Origin: Clostridia bacterium
GTDB lineage: Bacteria > Bacillota > Peptococcia > DRI-13 > DTU073
DNA: 7,281 bases
Direction of reading: 5' to 3'
Assembly: GCA_012842035.1 (NCBI GenBank)
Contig: DUTO01000210.1
Location: forward strand, 1 to 7,281
This document shows positions 6,215 to 7,281 of this stretch, one piece after another. The position numbers were made by a program, and so were the translations under genes. Numbering within the stretch: the stretch's first letter is position 1; each line of letters begins with the position of its first letter. Under the pieces are notes generated by a model, which was given only the letters and a program-made list of their open reading frames with translations, had not been told where the DNA came from and searched no databases.

Positions 6215-7281
6215 ATGGTATGGGTTAAAAAAACTGTCTACATAATTTTAATGATTGTGATTTTAGTTACTTTATATGGTGCTTTTAAACCACTCCCTCA
6301 AGGGCTTGGTTGGGAAGGAGAGCTTTTCGATGAAGCTAATGTACAGTTTATCTATGACCTTACCTATGAACAAGAGGGACAAATTGTTCATCAACAGAAT
6401 ATTTTTCAAAAGGCGCTACAGATAATTAATGAAGCAGAAGATTTTATTGTTCTGGATATGTTTTTATTTAATGATACTTATGACCGAAAATATGAATTTC
6501 CACAGTTAACGTCTACTTTGACCAACACACTTGTGCAGAAAAAAAGAGAGAACCCGGATATACAAATTGCTTTGCTTACTGATGAGATTAATACTTTTTA
6601 CGGTTGTTATTTTCCTAAGCATCTTGAAGAATTAAAAGAAAATGGGATTGAAGTAATAATTACTGATTTAAATGCTTTACGAGATTCTAATCCTCTTTAT
6701 TCCGGTTTTTGGAATACTTTTATTCGTTGGTCAGGAACCAAGGGGAAAGGTTGGCTTCCTAATGCTTTTAGTCCACAAGCACCTCAAGTAACAGTCCGGG
6801 GTTATCTAAAAATGTTTAACTTTAAAGCAAATCATAGAAAAGTACTGGTTACGGAAAAGAGGGCTTTATTGACCTCGGCTAATTTTCATGATGCCAGTGC
6901 TTTTCATTCTAATATTGCTTTTGTGGTAGAGGGAGAAATTATTGGGGATATTCTAGCTTCGGAAAAAGCGGTAGCAGCTTTTAGTGGTAAAGAACTTTCT
7001 ATAGTTTATACAGATGAACAAGCTAAAAATGATGAAAAGATGAAAAAGCTTATCAGTCCGGCTTTGCGAGATAGTTCACCACAGGTAGAAGTTTGTTTAT
7101 TAACAGAGGGTAAGATTAAAAAACATTTGTTAGAGGCAATAAAAAAGACGGAACAAGAAGATTCTATTTGGGCAGGGATGTTTTATCTTTCTGATCGGCA
7201 GGTGATTAAGGAATTATTAAAAGCGTCTTGGCGGGGAGTAGAGGTTCGTTTGGTTTTGGATCCTAACAAAGATGCCTTTGG
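6215..7281 (+). CDS. Membrane-anchored phospholipase D superfamily protein, 3' truncated
   Basis: The open frame runs off the window end; 355 residues are visible. An N-terminal hydrophobic segment (about 5-23, after MVWVKK) is a signal anchor or signal peptide, so the enzyme domain should lie outside the membrane. The first phospholipase D motif is at NHRKVLVTE: His207, Lys209, then Glu214 where Asp is usual, followed by TSAN (220-223) in place of GSxN. The last visible stretch, VRLVLDPNKDAFG, matches the region just ahead of the second HKD motif in bacterial members of this group, so the second motif should follow beyond the window. Relatives include cardiolipin synthase-like and other phosphatidyl transferases or hydrolases, but the substrate cannot be told. 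The gene has its own promoter-like sequence and lies 78 bases after the pilus operon, so a functional link is not shown. Confidence 0.85.
   Translation, partial: MVWVKKTVYIILMIVILVTLYGAFKPLPQGLGWEGELFDEANVQFIYDLTYEQEGQIVHQQNIFQKALQIINEAEDFIVLDMFLFNDTYDRKYEFPQLTSTLTNTLVQKKRENPDIQIALLTDEINTFYGCYFPKHLEELKENGIEVIITDLNALRDSNPLYSGFWNTFIRWSGTKGKGWLPNAFSPQAPQVTVRGYLKMFNFKANHRKVLVTEKRALLTSANFHDASAFHSNIAFVVEGEIIGDILASEKAVAAFSGKELSIVYTDEQAKNDEKMKKLISPALRDSSPQVEVCLLTEGKIKKHLLEAIKKTEQEDSIWAGMFYLSDRQVIKELLKASWRGVEVRLVLDPNKDAF

Overview
The window is a run of closely packed plus-strand genes from an AT-rich, low-GC Gram-positive bacterium, most likely a member of Clostridia. Three things point there: strong Shine-Dalgarno sites of the AGGAGG type, AT-biased codon use, and a gene set (Flp1-type pilin, DUF5702-like protein, DUF6382-like protein) that I know mainly from clostridial genomes. 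I cannot name genus or species. The family assignments are motif recognition by eye, not search results.

Bases 1 to 6136 hold seven genes that read as the distal part of a Tad (tight adherence, type IVb pilus) operon. In order they are: the C-terminal part of a TadB-like inner-membrane platform protein (cut by the window start), a TadC-like platform protein, a small Flp1-type prepilin, a large DUF5702-like membrane-anchored protein with a long charged helical region, two TadE-like pseudopilins that share the same leader motif (NKGS-T-EA), and a DUF6382-like cytoplasmic protein anchored by two C-terminal membrane segments. Gaps are at most about 42 bases and two gene pairs overlap, so this is probably one transcript with translational coupling. 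The ATPase (TadA/CpaF), TadZ-like protein and prepilin peptidase expected for such a system are not in the window. The first two may lie upstream.

The genes fit one machine: TadB and TadC form the membrane platform, Flp1 is the major pilin, the two TadE-like proteins are probable minor pilins processed by the same peptidase, and the DUF5702-like protein is a likely TadG-like surface or assembly component. The DUF6382-like protein is probably a cytoplasmic accessory factor.

After an intergenic gap of 78 bases with an extended -10 promoter, bases 6215 to 7281 encode most of a membrane-anchored phospholipase D superfamily protein that runs off the window end. It appears to be a separate transcription unit. 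No RNA genes, mobile elements, CRISPR arrays or convincing terminators were seen, and there is no gene-free stretch longer than 300 bases.

The points most worth a second look are: a putative zinc-binding tail on the first TadE-like protein, whose last ligand codons overlap the start of the next gene; the FHA-less DUF6382-like protein; the missing +5 glutamate in the DUF5702-like protein; and a variant HKD motif in the phospholipase D-like protein.
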